Of a stretch of DNA of 29,871 nt, positions 1 through 9,959 are shown one piece after another. This stretch comes from Hysterium pulicare CBS 123377 (lineage: Eukaryota > Ascomycota > Dothideomycetes > Hysteriales > Hysteriaceae). The notes under the pieces were generated by a model. That model was not told the DNA's origin and did not search any database. It saw nothing but the letters and a program-made list of their open reading frames with translations. The translations under genes were made by a program, and so were the position numbers. Location of the stretch: assembly GCA_000467715.1 (NCBI GenBank), contig AJFK01000789.1, positions 1 through 29,871 on the forward strand, written 5' to 3'. Position 1 is the stretch's first letter, and every line of letters starts with the position of its first letter.

Positions 1-370
1 AATTTAGTTAGCTAACTAGACTCTCCCTAAAAAATGTTCTAAAGGCACGTAGTTACTAATCCTGAATAGGAGAGGATAAGTAATTGCTAGACTAATTCGA
101 AAAAAGTTCCCCCGCCATTCCCCACAAGAATTCGTATATAACCTCTTCGACTTGCCCTCCATGCCTCTAAAACTCTGTTGCTTATACCAAAATCCTGGTA
201 GTACGTGGTACCGTCCACTGCTGTTCAATTGACCTTACCATTGTCCAGCAATCCGTCTGTCATCTCTCCGTGCGGCTAGATACGGTCATCGTCCGACCTC
301 GAATACCTTCCATCTATACCAACTTCAAATATCACGAAAAGAGCTTCATTCCACACCCCGGCCTCTCACG
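1..370. other. 5' flank and leader of the threonine aldolase gene
   Basis: No gene is supported here. The stretch from about 230 to 370 is pyrimidine-rich and ends at the aldolase ATG (371), as expected for a fungal promoter and leader. The open frame on the minus strand at 16-228 has no ATG at its start and no recognisable motif. Confidence 0.5.
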
Positions 371-1537
371 ATGCAAGCAGTAGGCCTAAAGCCACCTAAT
401 GGAGTAGGACAACCCAAAAATCCCCATGCGTGGGGCGCGACAACATCACCCTCGGCATTCGATTTCCGTAGCGACGTCGTAACAACACCGACATCTGCCA
501 TGCTAGACGCAATCCAACAATGCAGCCTCCTCGACGACGTCTTCATGGAAGACCCCACCACCACCTCCCTCGAATCCTTCATCGCCGACCTCACAGGCAA
601 AGAAGCCGCGGTCCTCGTCCTCTCCGGTACAATGGGCAACCAAGTAGCGCTGCGAACCCACCTCGGCGCACCACCGCACGCCGTCCTCTGTGATCAGCGG
701 TCGCATATCATACAGTACGAAGCGGGCGGCGTCGCGAATCTATGCGGAGCGATGGTCCAGCCTATCGTCCCGAAGAACGGGACGTATATCACGTTGGAGG
801 AGGTAAAGGAGCTTGCCGTTGTATCCGACGACGTGCACGCCTGTCCCACGCGCGTTATCTCGCTCGAGAATACACTCAACGGCGCCATAATGCCGCTGGA
901 GGAGGTGCGGCGCATTGCTGGTTGGGCTAGGGAACACGATATCTTAATGCACATGGACGGGGCTAGATTATGGGAAGCCGTGGCCGCGGGCGCGGGGTCA
1001 CTGAAGGAGTTTTGCAAGGAGATGGATAGTTTGAGTCTTTGTTTTAGTAAAGGGCTAGGAGCGCCGATTGGGAGTATTGTGGTTGGGAATGAGAAGTTTG
1101 TTAAGAGGGCGCGGTGGATCAGGAAGAGTATTGGCGGGGGTTTGAGACAGGCGGGGGTTGTGGCTGCGCCTGCGAGAGTAGCGGTCGAAGAGACGTTTTT
1201 GAGTGGGAGGTTGAAGGAAAGTCATGAGACTGCTAAAAAGATTGAGAGGATTTGGAGGGGGAAGGGTGGGAAGATGAAGTATCCTGTTGATACTAACATG
1301 GTTTGGTTGGATATCGAGGCACACGAGATCTCCGCAAATGACTGGATCTTGCTGGGGGAGAAATATGGTTTGAGAGTTAGGGGTGGGCGTCTGGTAGTGC
1401 ATTACCAGATTGGGGACGAGGCGGTTGAGAAGTTGGAGCAGATGTTCACGGAGGTGTTGGAGGGGAGGGAAGGGAACGAGAAGAAGAGGAAGGCGGATTT
1501 GGATCCCGAGGCTATGAAGTTGGGGGATGTGGAGTGA
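371..1537 (+). CDS. L-threonine aldolase-type PLP enzyme
   Basis: Single-exon gene for 388 residues, close to the family's usual 340-390. The family (beta-eliminating lyase/threonine aldolase, fold type I) splits L-threonine or allo-threonine to glycine and acetaldehyde, probably in the cytosol. Visible motifs in order: FDFRSDVVTTPTSAM near residue 31, the phosphate-loop segment SGTMGNQ near 85, DQRSHI with the ring-stacking His near 112, HMDGARLWEA with the Asp near 196 that contacts the PLP ring nitrogen, and the PLP-lysine motif CFSKGLGAP with Lys about 227. The start ATG at 371 follows a CT-rich leader and leaves a short N-terminal extension before the conserved core. The C-terminus is charged (GNEKKRKADLD). 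Base use changes from C-rich in the first half to G-rich in the second on the coding strand, without loss of frame. Family assignment is strong; substrate stereochemistry cannot be read from sequence. Confidence 0.93.
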   Translation: MQAVGLKPPNGVGQPKNPHAWGATTSPSAFDFRSDVVTTPTSAMLDAIQQCSLLDDVFMEDPTTTSLESFIADLTGKEAAVLVLSGTMGNQVALRTHLGAPPHAVLCDQRSHIIQYEAGGVANLCGAMVQPIVPKNGTYITLEEVKELAVVSDDVHACPTRVISLENTLNGAIMPLEEVRRIAGWAREHDILMHMDGARLWEAVAAGAGSLKEFCKEMDSLSLCFSKGLGAPIGSIVVGNEKFVKRARWIRKSIGGGLRQAGVVAAPARVAVEETFLSGRLKESHETAKKIERIWRGKGGKMKYPVDTNMVWLDIEAHEISANDWILLGEKYGLRVRGGRLVVHYQIGDEAVEKLEQMFTEVLEGREGNEKKRKADLDPEAMKLGDVE

Positions 1538-2111
1538 ATCATTTGGGATGGTAAGAATTTAGACGGTGGGAGGTTGGTATTAGTGATCTAGAGATAATAG
1601 AGTACTATTTGGGGTAGAGTCAATACTTCCTAATTAGGTAACTTCTTCGAAATATGTCGGTTTCAGAACGCATATCGTCTTTTTTTCACTTTTCGTAAAT
1701 TCCTGCTTATCGTGTGAAAACGTAGTCAAGTTCTCTTCTTATCCATTCAATCAGTCTCAAAGCTCCCTATTCACTCCCCATGCAAGATATACACAAAAAT
1801 TAAGGTGTCATCAGCGTCTGCGGCTACCCTTTTTTCCCGAGCAGCGTCACCAACCATTTCACTTCGGTGTATTACCCTACTTCGTTCTTCCCAAGTCCAC
1901 TCCATCCTTACCACTTCCACAACCCGTACTTACGTTCGAAAACACTCCACCACCTCCTTCTCCTCCGCACCGACCATAAGAACCAAACTACTCCAACAAA
2001 TACATATTGAACGACTACAATTCCACCAATCACCACTGCCCACCCGATACAATCCAATCCAACCACAGCCCTAGCCAAACCTCCCCTCGCGAAAAGAAAA
2101 AGAGGAGGAAA
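1538..2111. other. Intergenic: aldolase 3' end and CT-rich leader of next gene
   Basis: No gene supported. From about 1840 to 2110 the plus strand is strongly C- and T-rich, like the leaders of other genes here. Two overlapping open frames (1805-2074 and 2007 onward) begin with GTG and TTG, not ATG. The short ATG frame at 1780 stops after seven codons. Confidence 0.5.
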
Positions 2112-2414
2112 ATGCCCCTCCTCCCCCGCAATATAAACCTGCACCCTCTCTACCTCTACTCAAAACTAAAACCTCATCTATACTCTCTCGCCACCAACAT
2201 CAAACGCACAGTCACGTCTCTAACACCGATCCCTATCCTTGCAGCCCTTCCGCCGCTCGTGGATCAAATCGAGTATGTTTTCTCGGGACCAGGTCCATTG
2301 GTCGTGTGGATACTGTTTGGATTAGGGGTTTGGTCGGAAGCGAGGAATTTGGAGAGGGAGGAGGAGGAGTGGTATGCTGGTATTGGGGTAAAGGTTGGAG
2401 ATTGGGGGAAGTAG
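2112..2414 (+). CDS. Small hypothetical protein, possible membrane segment
   Basis: A 100-residue open frame starting at the first in-frame ATG (2112). I do not recognise it. The first 45 residues are basic and hydrophobic (MPLLPRNINLHPLYLYSKLK). A stretch rich in Pro/Leu/Val follows (TPIPILAALPPLVD, then GPGPLVVWILFGLGVW), which could form one membrane-spanning helix near residues 66-82. The tail is acidic then Gly-rich (LEREEEEWYAGIGVKVGDWGK). A 5' CT-rich leader supports transcription on this strand. Codons are C-rich before about 2270 and G-rich after, the same pattern as the upstream aldolase. It lies downstream of the aldolase in the same direction and faces the cysteine-rich gene tail to tail. 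It could be a chance open frame. Confidence 0.4.
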   Translation: MPLLPRNINLHPLYLYSKLKPHLYSLATNIKRTVTSLTPIPILAALPPLVDQIEYVFSGPGPLVVWILFGLGVWSEARNLEREEEEWYAGIGVKVGDWGK

Positions 2415-2910
2415 AAGGGGAAATAGGTAGTGGGGTGGCCGGGACGGGCGAGGTGGGAGAGGAAAGTAAGGGGATGGGTTGGGGAGTGAGTTTATAATGG
2501 AAAAGCCGTAATGGGATCCTTTTTTGGTGTATAGGAAGGAGGGTGATGTATGGATGGGCACTGTAGTGGATTTGATTGCGTCGATAAGATCAGATGGCAC
2601 GGGGAGGTGCCTTTATACTATTGGGCGACCCCGAGATTCCTGTGCTGATTCCTAATTTCTAATTTCTGGAAATTCCGTTATTGCTTGAAAGCATTGTTCG
2701 GTTCTTGTTCGTTTCGCGGAGGCTTGGGAGGTAGAGAAAGTTCGTTGAAGCATGTCACGGAGTTCAAAATGCTCGTATGGATTTGAACTCATATATTCCT
2801 TTCTGTGTCACGGACTTCTGAAGCGAAGTCATATTTTGAGAACTTCCTCTATGGGACTGGGAAAGCGTATCGTAAGATGAGGGCCAGCCTCACCACATCA
2901 CTAACCAGGC
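2415..2910. other. Convergent intergenic stretch
   Basis: Separates the small plus-strand gene from the 3' end of the minus-strand cysteine-rich gene. The first 100 bases are very G-rich on the plus strand. I see no further coding signal or RNA gene. Confidence 0.45.
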
Positions 2911-4506
2911 CTAGCATCCACCGCAGGTGGTAAAGCCGCAGTTGGCGCGGCACTATATCTTAGTCAGCTTCGTATGGTTTTGAGAGAGAAAGAAGACTTA
3001 CGTATGAATAGCCACACATTGCGCAATTGGGTGTTTGGGTTGGGCAGCCGATGGAGGAGCACATGTTGTTGTACTAAGATCGGAACCTTCGTTAGCGTTA
3101 CCATTCTCCTAATCATGTTATGGCAATTATGGCATAAGAATAGGTAACTTACCACTCCCTGGAGAACGCTGTAGTAGTTGTTACAGGCATTACACGAATC
3201 GGGGTCAGCGAGGGAATCAAGCGTGATAGCCAAGGCTGATGGTGGGTAGCTGCCGATGGGACAGCTAGTAAAGCCGCAAAGATTGTGGCACTGAGCCAAT
3301 GTTAGCACAAGACGACGGCAATATAGGATAAAGGTATACTTACATCCGCATTCCCGCTTACCAAACAATTACACTGTTTCTGGCAATCCGCGGTCTGACC
3401 ACAAACCTACGTTCCGATGAGTATCAGCTATACCGTTCTACATCAAGTATCGGGGAACTCCTCGAAAGTCAAAGGCCCACCTTCAAACAGGCGTTAACCT
3501 GCTTCGTGCAACCCTGACAGATAGAAGCGGTTGGTGACGGAGCCGCGACACTAGTGCCAGTAATTGAAGCAGCCTCAGTCATGAGGTAGACGTCACGGGC
3601 GGGAAGCTGAGGGAGATCCCGTTCTTTCCTCTCGCGGCAGTCGGTATATGAGCACTGATTGTGGCACTAAACGATACCGTTAGTCGAAAATATTGATACG
3701 GGTAGGAGTGGAAAATGGGAACTTACGAACTGACTCTTACACATCATGAGTCCACAGTCGGCATGGCATCGTGCGTTCCGGTTGCAATTCTGAACTCGTT
3801 AGTTGGCTGATGTTTATACCCATGTAGTTCGAGATTTTGGAATGAGTGGCGATAGATTTCGGGTGTGTTTGCTCCTTGTAAGAGTGTGAGCACTTACACT
3901 CAAGCATCTCTGGTAAGTGGCATCGCAGTTCTTGCAGCTTTGAGGTGGGCCAACGTCGACATTATCTATCTCCCGAGCAATGAGAGCCGTGGCAAGTTCT
4001 TTCTTCGCCACTTGAGCGGGGACAGCCAGATCACGTTCTTTCGACGAAGAGCAGAAGCTATTGCATTGCTGACAATTTCCATCGGCCTCACACACAGACT
4101 TCTTGCAAGTCCCATCACAGTCCTGTGGGTCGTCGGTAGTCGTCCTGCAGGTGATGACACAGCTCTCGAAATCTCCAACGCAACGGTCGCAAGATGCACT
4201 GGAGGAACGGGCATTGACGTCGATGTTGCCGGTGTTCGGGGCAGTGACAGCCAGATCACGTTCTTCCTCGTCCGAGCAGAAGCTAGAGCAACGGCCACAA
4301 TACTTGTCAGTCGCGCACAAATCCTTCTTGCAAGACGGATCACAGTCTGCTGGGTTGTTGTCGGTTTCTGCCTTGCAGATGATGCCACAGATCTCATAAT
4401 CGGCAATGCAGAGGATGCAAGACGCATTGGAGGGAAGGGCATTGACGGTGACTAGACCGAAAGAAAGCAAGGCAGCAATGGCTGCAAGGAAGAAGAAGGG
4501 TTTCAT
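2911..4506 (-). CDS. Secreted cysteine-rich protein with five repeated modules, seven exons
   Basis: Exons (minus strand): 4506-3898, 3789-3727, 3666-3481, 3406-3344, 3290-3153, 3073-3002, 2952-2911, giving 390 residues. All six introns are phase 0 with GTAAGT-like donors (GTGGGC in the third) and TAG/CAG acceptors. Residues 1-23 form a clear signal peptide (MKPFFFLAAIAALLSFGLVT, cleavage near VNA-LP). The mature chain has five modules of up to ten cysteines, roughly C-x2-C-x6-C-x3-C-x(5-10)-C-x3-C-x4-C-x5-C-x2/3-C-x3/4-C. Examples of repeated parts are SCILC, SCDRC, SCKNC, ICQGC and SCNAC at module starts, and SSFC, NSFC, CHNQC, CHNLC and CRANC near module ends. Linkers after modules 1-3 share ERDLAV or ERDLP. 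The last module is incomplete (third cysteine missing) and the protein ends in CGGC. I do not know the family. Extracellular, disulphide-rich and repeat-built is what the sequence shows; a role at the cell surface or in host or microbe contact is only inference. Confidence 0.85.
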
Positions 4507-5019
4507 GGTCGCGTGTTAGAGGTTGATCCAGGAAACGTAGATGAAAGAGAAAGACAGGTAACAGTTGGAAAGAAAAGAAAAGAAGTTAGTGGTAAAGAGT
4601 GAGAGTGAGGGCGGCGAAGATATACAAGTGGTTGAGGTGGGAGAGGGAGAGGGAGATGCCCCGTGCTCGAAGAATGAAAGGAAATGCTCCGCATGTAGAA
4701 GGGGCTCGGGCCTATTGGAGGTGGCACCCCTGCACCGCAACTTTACCCAGGAAAGAAGTGAAAGGAGCACGGGCCGATGGTCCCCACAGGCTCAAATTGC
4801 GCTGGAGGCATTCGAAGAGATGGATGGACACACGGCGCAAGACGGGTTTGGTTTTCGCAGACACTCCATCTCCTTACCGGGGTTGTTGGCAAATCCGGTA
4901 TCCGCCCTGCATAAATAGATTGCTGATTTAGACTGCTGCCGCACTAAAAATCTGTGCCACAACCCAGTCAAAGACTTCGTTGGCGACACAACAAACCCGA
5001 CCCCAACGCAGATACACAG
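4507..5019. promoter_or_regulatory. Promoter region of the cysteine-rich gene
   Basis: Upstream region of the minus-strand secreted protein gene, ending at the 3' end of the AAA+ gene. On the minus strand the part next to the ATG is pyrimidine-rich. A TATA-like element (TTGTATATCT, plus coordinates about 4618-4627) lies about 115 bp before the ATG, and another AT-rich box (CTATTTATGC) lies near 4909-4918. Plus-strand open frames here (4565-4931) look like shadows of purine-rich promoter DNA. Confidence 0.4.
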
Positions 5020-6969
5020 TTAGATCTCGTCGTCATCCAGATTCATCAGCCCATTCCTCATGCTCTCCGTTGACCAAGCATCTTGACCACCGCGTTGCGT
5101 ACCATTGACCCCACTCCCATTCTGCATTTCCTCGACCTTATCCCGAAACACTCCAACCTCATTCACATCTTTGTCGACAGGCACAAGTCTAATCGTGAAC
5201 TTGCTCAGTGGTTCAGCATTCGTCTCTTCCGTTACCAGCTTATCTACGTTCCTATACTCGGTCACAAATTGTCTCTTGATGTTGTTCACCGCGTGATACA
5301 AGCTCCTTGCCCCGAGCTCCCTGTCGTAAGATTTTTCGGCGATGGTGTTGCACACTTTTCCATCATCATGTATCGAAAGTTGGCAGTGTCCGATGTAACG
5401 ATTGATTTCGGGCCGGAGATCCAGCGGCTGCCGAACTCGGTCGGCGAGCTTGAGAATGAACTTGTGAGCGACAACGGCGCGCTCGGAGGCGGAGAAGGGA
5501 AGGAACGGAACGATGAGATTGATGCGGCCCGTGAAAGGAGCCTTTGAAGGGTATCAGTAACTTGCGCCTTCAGACATTTTCAGGCTGTACTCACACCAAA
5601 CCGAGACCTGAACAAGGAGCGAAGCTGAGCCTGCAGCGGCCTGATATCTACACCGTTCTTCTTGTCGTCCTTTTCAATCTCTATGTGTGCGTCATAGAAT
5701 CTCGTGATGGAGGCATCGCCGAGATTTGTAGCGATGATCCAGAGTGTCTTAGAGCAATCGATCTGTGTATTACTGCGGCGGTCGAAATAGACACCTGGAT
5801 GTTATTAGTTCGAGAATCTCGATTGAATCTCCATGGCACGCATTGAGGAGTATGTCTAGAGATGTGGAGGCTCCCAAGCATAACTCACCACTATCACACA
5901 ACAGCAGGAGCGAATGTCGAACGTCCTGACTCGTTTTGTCAAACTCATCCAAGAATACCACTGCACGCCGTCCATCATTGTCGGAAAGGAAGTTGTTGAG
6001 CTGCGAGCCTTCACCGGAACGTGAATAACCCGCTCGTGGACCAAATAGCTCATTATCAGCATGGAACTGAGTGCAGTCGATTGTAGTGATAGACACAGAC
6101 AACAAGTCTCCCATCTGCTTCGCCATCTCAGTCTTGCCATGCCCAGACGGTCCTGCAAAAGCCATCACCAAAGGCTCTTCCTGTCCCCACGCAAGATGAG
6201 CATAGACGTTATCCATGACCATTCTCCCCGCAGCAGCTTGACCAATAAGATGATATGGAATCTTGAGCAAGTTTATCATCTTGTGCGCATTAGCGATCTG
6301 GAGCGTTCGGCCATTGAAGCGAGGGAAGCGGTTCGCTTGGTATAAGAGGTATCGATGGGTAAGGTGCAGAGCAGGAGCGAGATGAAAGCGTGCACGAGGA
6401 CTGCACCAGGCACTTGGGGAGCTCGAGTCTTGGAAGCTGTTTGAAGCCGTTGCCTGAGGAGCTTCCAGAAAGTTTGCCCACATGTCCTCTGGGATGACTT
6501 TCGGGTCAACCCCGAAGGCCAAAAGTACCTTCACTACCTCAGTAGTATTGACCCCCATTTGCTTCCCGTGAATGATGGCAAAAGCGAGAACTGGCAAATG
6601 GAAGGTCGTGTACACGACCAGCGGATCCGCGCCGAATTCAAGAAGTGCAAGAACAGCATCGGGAGAGTTGCGTTCCGCTGCGTAGAAGAGTGCCGGCCAC
6701 GACTTTTCTGATGACGCCAGATGGGACTTGATATCATTGTACGGATAGCTGTCAAGATACGACTTGATGACGGGTAGGCTACAACCATTTTGCAGAGCCG
6801 CACAGAGCGTTCTTATTGAGATGTCCACCGGAAAGCTCAAGTGTTGGAGTATTTGATCTGGCGGCAGTTCGGCATAAGGTAAGCTAACTCGAGTGAGTTG
6901 AAAGTCGCCATCTTTAAACCATACAAACGGCTGAGACTCCGAGGATTGGCCTTCAATAGTCAACACCAT
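5020..6969 (-). CDS. Ankyrin-repeat Clp/HSP100-type AAA+ ATPase (single AAA ring)
   Basis: Exons 6969-5889, 5794-5595, 5541-5020, giving 600 residues. The first intron interrupts a Gly codon after LLLLCDS, and both donors are GTGAGT. Residues about 85-160 look like degenerate ankyrin repeats (SWPALFYAAERNSPDAVLAL, then TTEVVKVLLAFGVDPKV). The ATPase core follows: Walker A GPSGHGKT (273-280), a pore-loop-like GPRAGYSRSGEGSQL (about 310-324), Walker B VVFLDEFD (337-344), sensor 1 WIIATN (about 379-384), an arginine-finger candidate in FTGR (Arg about 433), and the Clp sensor-2 motif YDRELGARSL (GAR about 504-506). The tail is acidic. Domain order resembles animal mitochondrial CLPB/SKD3 (ankyrins plus one HSP100 D2-type domain), a protein disaggregase. 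I see no convincing mitochondrial presequence, since the N-terminus MVLTIEGQSSES is not basic, so the compartment is open. Likely role: ATP-driven unfolding or remodelling, with the ankyrins as substrate-binding part. Confidence 0.85.
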
Positions 6970-7480
6970 TTCGATTGGTAAGAAGTCGAAATATCGCGGG
7001 TGGCAATAGTTGAGGTGACATGCATCGTGTGAATATTAAGCTCGAATGCCCAGTCCTCGAGCGGAACCTTCCGTCGTGCCTTCAGGAGATTCACCGGTGG
7101 TGTTCATTATTGCTAGTAAACCTACCTAGGATGGTGAAGATCACGTAGTTATCAGGCGTCGTAGGCCCTCGTCTCCTTTTCTATTTAATCAGTCACTATT
7201 TGATTACGCAATGGACGAGATTTCGGATATTGGATTATCCTCTTTAGAAGTAGTTGTGGCAGTTCGAGAGAACTCTCCTACCGACATGACAACTACAATA
7301 AATGTTGAAATGCTTACATGGCTGAATATACAGTCCTCAAGGTCTTTCGATGTCACGGAATGTTCATAGCAGGAGAATCGGGGTTTGCTAATCCCCACGT
7401 ACCATTGCACCCGGCCTTACCGCAGTGCGGTAATACAAGTGAAAGAAGCTGGCCATTCCAACATATGACCAAGACCGCAA
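6970..7480. promoter_or_regulatory. Promoter region of the ankyrin-AAA+ gene
   Basis: Lies between the start of the AAA+ gene and the stop of the next minus-strand gene, so it must hold the AAA+ promoter and the NUFIP-type gene's 3' end. No clear TATA box. A 52-codon ATG-started plus-strand frame begins at 7211; see the rejected list. Confidence 0.45.
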
Positions 7481-9435
7481 TCAATCCAAAAATCCACGAC
7501 TGCCAAGATGCTTGATCGCTTGGAGGGCAAGAGCATCAGCAGCCCGTTGCTCCTGTTCGACCATCTATAGAATATAATGTTAAAGACTAGACTTAAGGAC
7601 ACAGGTGACTTGGGACAACCTACTCTATCAAAAAGACGCAGCCGCTTGGGCTTTTCATTGGTTTCCCTTGGTGGATGAGCCCATTTGCAGCCCTTTCCGT
7701 ACTTGCATTTACCATGTTTCTGCCAAGAATGGCAAATCCCCGGCTGCGCTTTCTCCTGCTGTGTATTCGTTGGCAAGGTTGGTACCTGTTGCGAGTGCAA
7801 GGCTTTGGAAGTTTGCTCTTCTGGGGCAGCATCGCTGTCATTGGAGTCGGACGAAGACTCTGGGTCGGAACCAGAACCAGTATCAGACTCCGATTCAGAA
7901 CTTGATACGGTCGAGGATATAGCACTGTCTGTGCTGTGATCTGGCTCAGAGTAGAGGCTGGTATCGCTATCGTAATTTAACCCAAGGCTGAGATTCGCGC
8001 TGGGAACGACGGGCTGAAGTGGTTTAGCATCTTTCGGATGATGCTTTACATCAACTTTTTCAATAGATGCTATGTGTGCGTCTTCAATCATATCAAGAGG
8101 CTCCGGTTTTATCGCAGGCAGGGGCCGATCATTAGCGACATCAGTAGAATGAGCAGAAGCTTGACATGTTCCGGAAGCTTTTGCAGCTTTTTCTTCGCTT
8201 CGTTGTAACTTTCTCCTCAAGCTCTCGATCTTTTTTTGATGCTTCTCCATGAGTCTTCTTTTCTTCTCATCCTCATTGCCTCCTACCGGCTTCTTCTGAC
8301 TATCCTTCGTCCCTTGGAGCGTGACACTGCTTCGATTCGTCTGGCCGTTGGTCTGCCCTTTAACCTTCCGTATGGTCTTCAATTCATGAGCTCTCTTAGC
8401 TACTGCTTCCTTCGCTTTCTCTTCGATGCGACTTTTGGTTGGAAATTTCTTTCTTCGTTCCTTAATCCAAGCAGCGACTTGGGCTTGAGATTCGAGCGAT
8501 ATTACTTGACCTTCGTGTTCGAAAACCACCCTTTTTAGTTGAATTAGCAGTGGTCAAATCAGCAATACGAGTACTAACCCAGCGGCGTCAGCCATGAAGG
8601 CGGCTTCCTCATCAACCTCCTCATCATCGGCTTCATAGACGTCGCCCTGAGGTGTTAGTCCTAACTGGTTAAATTTTCGCTTATTTGAGGCTTTCCTATC
8701 ATCTGGTTTAGGGGGTGGAGTAGGCTGCGGGACAACCGGAAGAGCAAATCCGAAACTAGGGACAGCGGGAGCTACAGCAGCCTTCACTTTTTGAGGTTTT
8801 GGTTTCTGCTGGAGTGCACTGTTGGGAGTAGTCTTACGATCAACGTTGACGTTATCAAAACCTCGCTTTCTCTTGCCAAAGGATGGAGATGAGGATGAGT
8901 TGGGAGGAGCAAAAGTGTGGTGGGAGTCATGAGCATTCGAAAACTGGTTCGTTGGAGCAGGCATAGACTGCATGCTAGCTTGAGATGTCATGTATGACAG
9001 CGCTTGTGCAAAAGCCATGGGATGTATTGATGTTTGTACTGGAGTTCCCCATTGCATTTGTGGTACAAAAGAAGGATTGATGAATGAGCCCGTTGGTAAT
9101 GGAGTGGGAACGCTATTCGAAGAGACTGAGCTCGCTTGGGGTGAGGGTTGTTGCTGCGGTTGGCAATATGCTTGGGGAGACTGTTGATCTTGAGCCCATT
9201 GCCTGATGGAGGAATTGAAAGGCTGGTTCGAGCCATGACCTCCCCGATGAGAGCCACCTCGATGGTTGAAATTGTTGCCCCGACCCCTTCCTCGGTGACC
9301 ACCTCCTCTTCCTCCTCGATCACCACGGTAATCATTATATGACCCTCTTTGTGAAGGATTGTTTTCCTGGCTATTATCTGATGCAGAAGCTCTCGGTGGA
9401 GGTGGAGGAGGTGGAGGAAATGAGAACGAAGTCAT
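7481..9435 (-). CDS. NUFIP1-domain, CCCH zinc-finger protein (snoRNP assembly factor, Rsa1/NUFIP-like)
   Basis: Exons 9435-8579, 8530-7624, 7564-7481, giving 615 residues. The donors are GTTAGT and GTAGGT; the joins restore DAAGVVFEHEG and LFDRMVEQEQRAADALAL. Order of parts: proline run (residues 7-14); RG/RGG-rich stretch (GDRGGRGGGHRGRGRG, about 39-54); long Q/S/P-rich disordered region with a basic KRKRGF patch; the NUFIP1 conserved segment with GQVISLESQAQVAAWIKERR followed by KKFPTKSRIEEK (about 293-324); a lysine-rich helix; an acidic Ser/Asp-rich tract (about 480-525); a CCCH finger C-x8-C-x5-C-x3-H (about 552-571); and a conserved-looking tail ending LGSRGFLD. NUFIP1 and yeast Rsa1 link the R2TP chaperone complex to box C/D snoRNP proteins in the nucleus; that role is inferred from the domain. 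The gene is divergent from RPC8/Rpc25. The NUFIP assignment is strong; naming it Rsa1 is less certain. Confidence 0.85.
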
Positions 9436-9959
9436 GGCTCTTTGAATAGCGCTGAGGCTAGAGTTTGGAGGAATGCTGTTGGCGATATAGTACCATTAAT
9501 ACGTTGGAGTTATTCTCGAGTGTCGTGTCATATCACCGCAATTGTCATGTACGGTGTAAATGTAGTTGTGAATGGTATGGTTGGGGAATCGCTGAGTTGG
9601 TGGGTTTTAACTAGTTAGAATAGCTTGTTAGTCTCAGAGGTTTCGATTGTCCTGCTAATCTATAACTTACAAAGAAATACGAGTGATGGACTAGGCCGGC
9701 CGATCCGTAGGGAGAGATGGTTGTGGGAATAACAACGAAAGTGACGAAAGTTGAAGCCGCGAAGTTTAAGCGGCGGTCAAAGCTCCGCGTTCAAAAGTAC
9801 GCGCCTTATCGATAAGAAATTTGAAAAGCTCCCCACCATTTTCGCATCCATCATAAAGGAATTACTTCGCTGAAGTCCTTGACCGGCTTGTATTCCTCAT
9901 TCTGATCCGATTTCGAGTCACCGATGTGGTAGCCTTGGAAGCCACAATCTACTGCAAAC
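9436..9959. promoter_or_regulatory. Shared divergent promoter of NUFIP-type gene and RPC8/Rpc25
   Basis: 524 bp between two ATGs pointing away from each other. It contains a perfect 12-bp palindrome, CTTATCGATAAG, at 9805-9816 (two back-to-back GATA cores) and an inverted GCCGC/GCGGC pair near 9755-9774. The RPC8 side is about 145 bp from the GATA palindrome. No other gene fits here. Confidence 0.55.
9805..9816. promoter_or_regulatory. Palindromic double GATA site
   Basis: The sequence CTTATCGATAAG is its own reverse complement and holds one GATA core on each strand. GATA-family zinc-finger factors in fungi bind such cores. Its position between two divergent ATGs makes a regulatory role plausible, but this is inferred from sequence only. 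Confidence 0.4.

Noticed and set aside
1805-2074. 89-codon plus frame with Ser/Thr/Arg-rich, presequence-like composition
   Set aside because: Starts at GTG, lies in the CT-rich leader of the next gene, and no splice pattern joins it to a coding exon.
4565-4931. Overlapping plus-strand open frames upstream of the cysteine-rich gene
   Set aside because: Purine-rich shadow of the minus-strand promoter; no motif, low-complexity Glu/Lys/Gly content and no splice or leader signals.
7211-7369. ATG-started 52-codon frame with SDIGLSSLEVVVAVRE, faintly like a carrier-protein (ACP) segment
   Set aside because: Too short, no neighbouring polyketide synthase parts, sits in the promoter of the AAA+ gene; likeness is by eye only.
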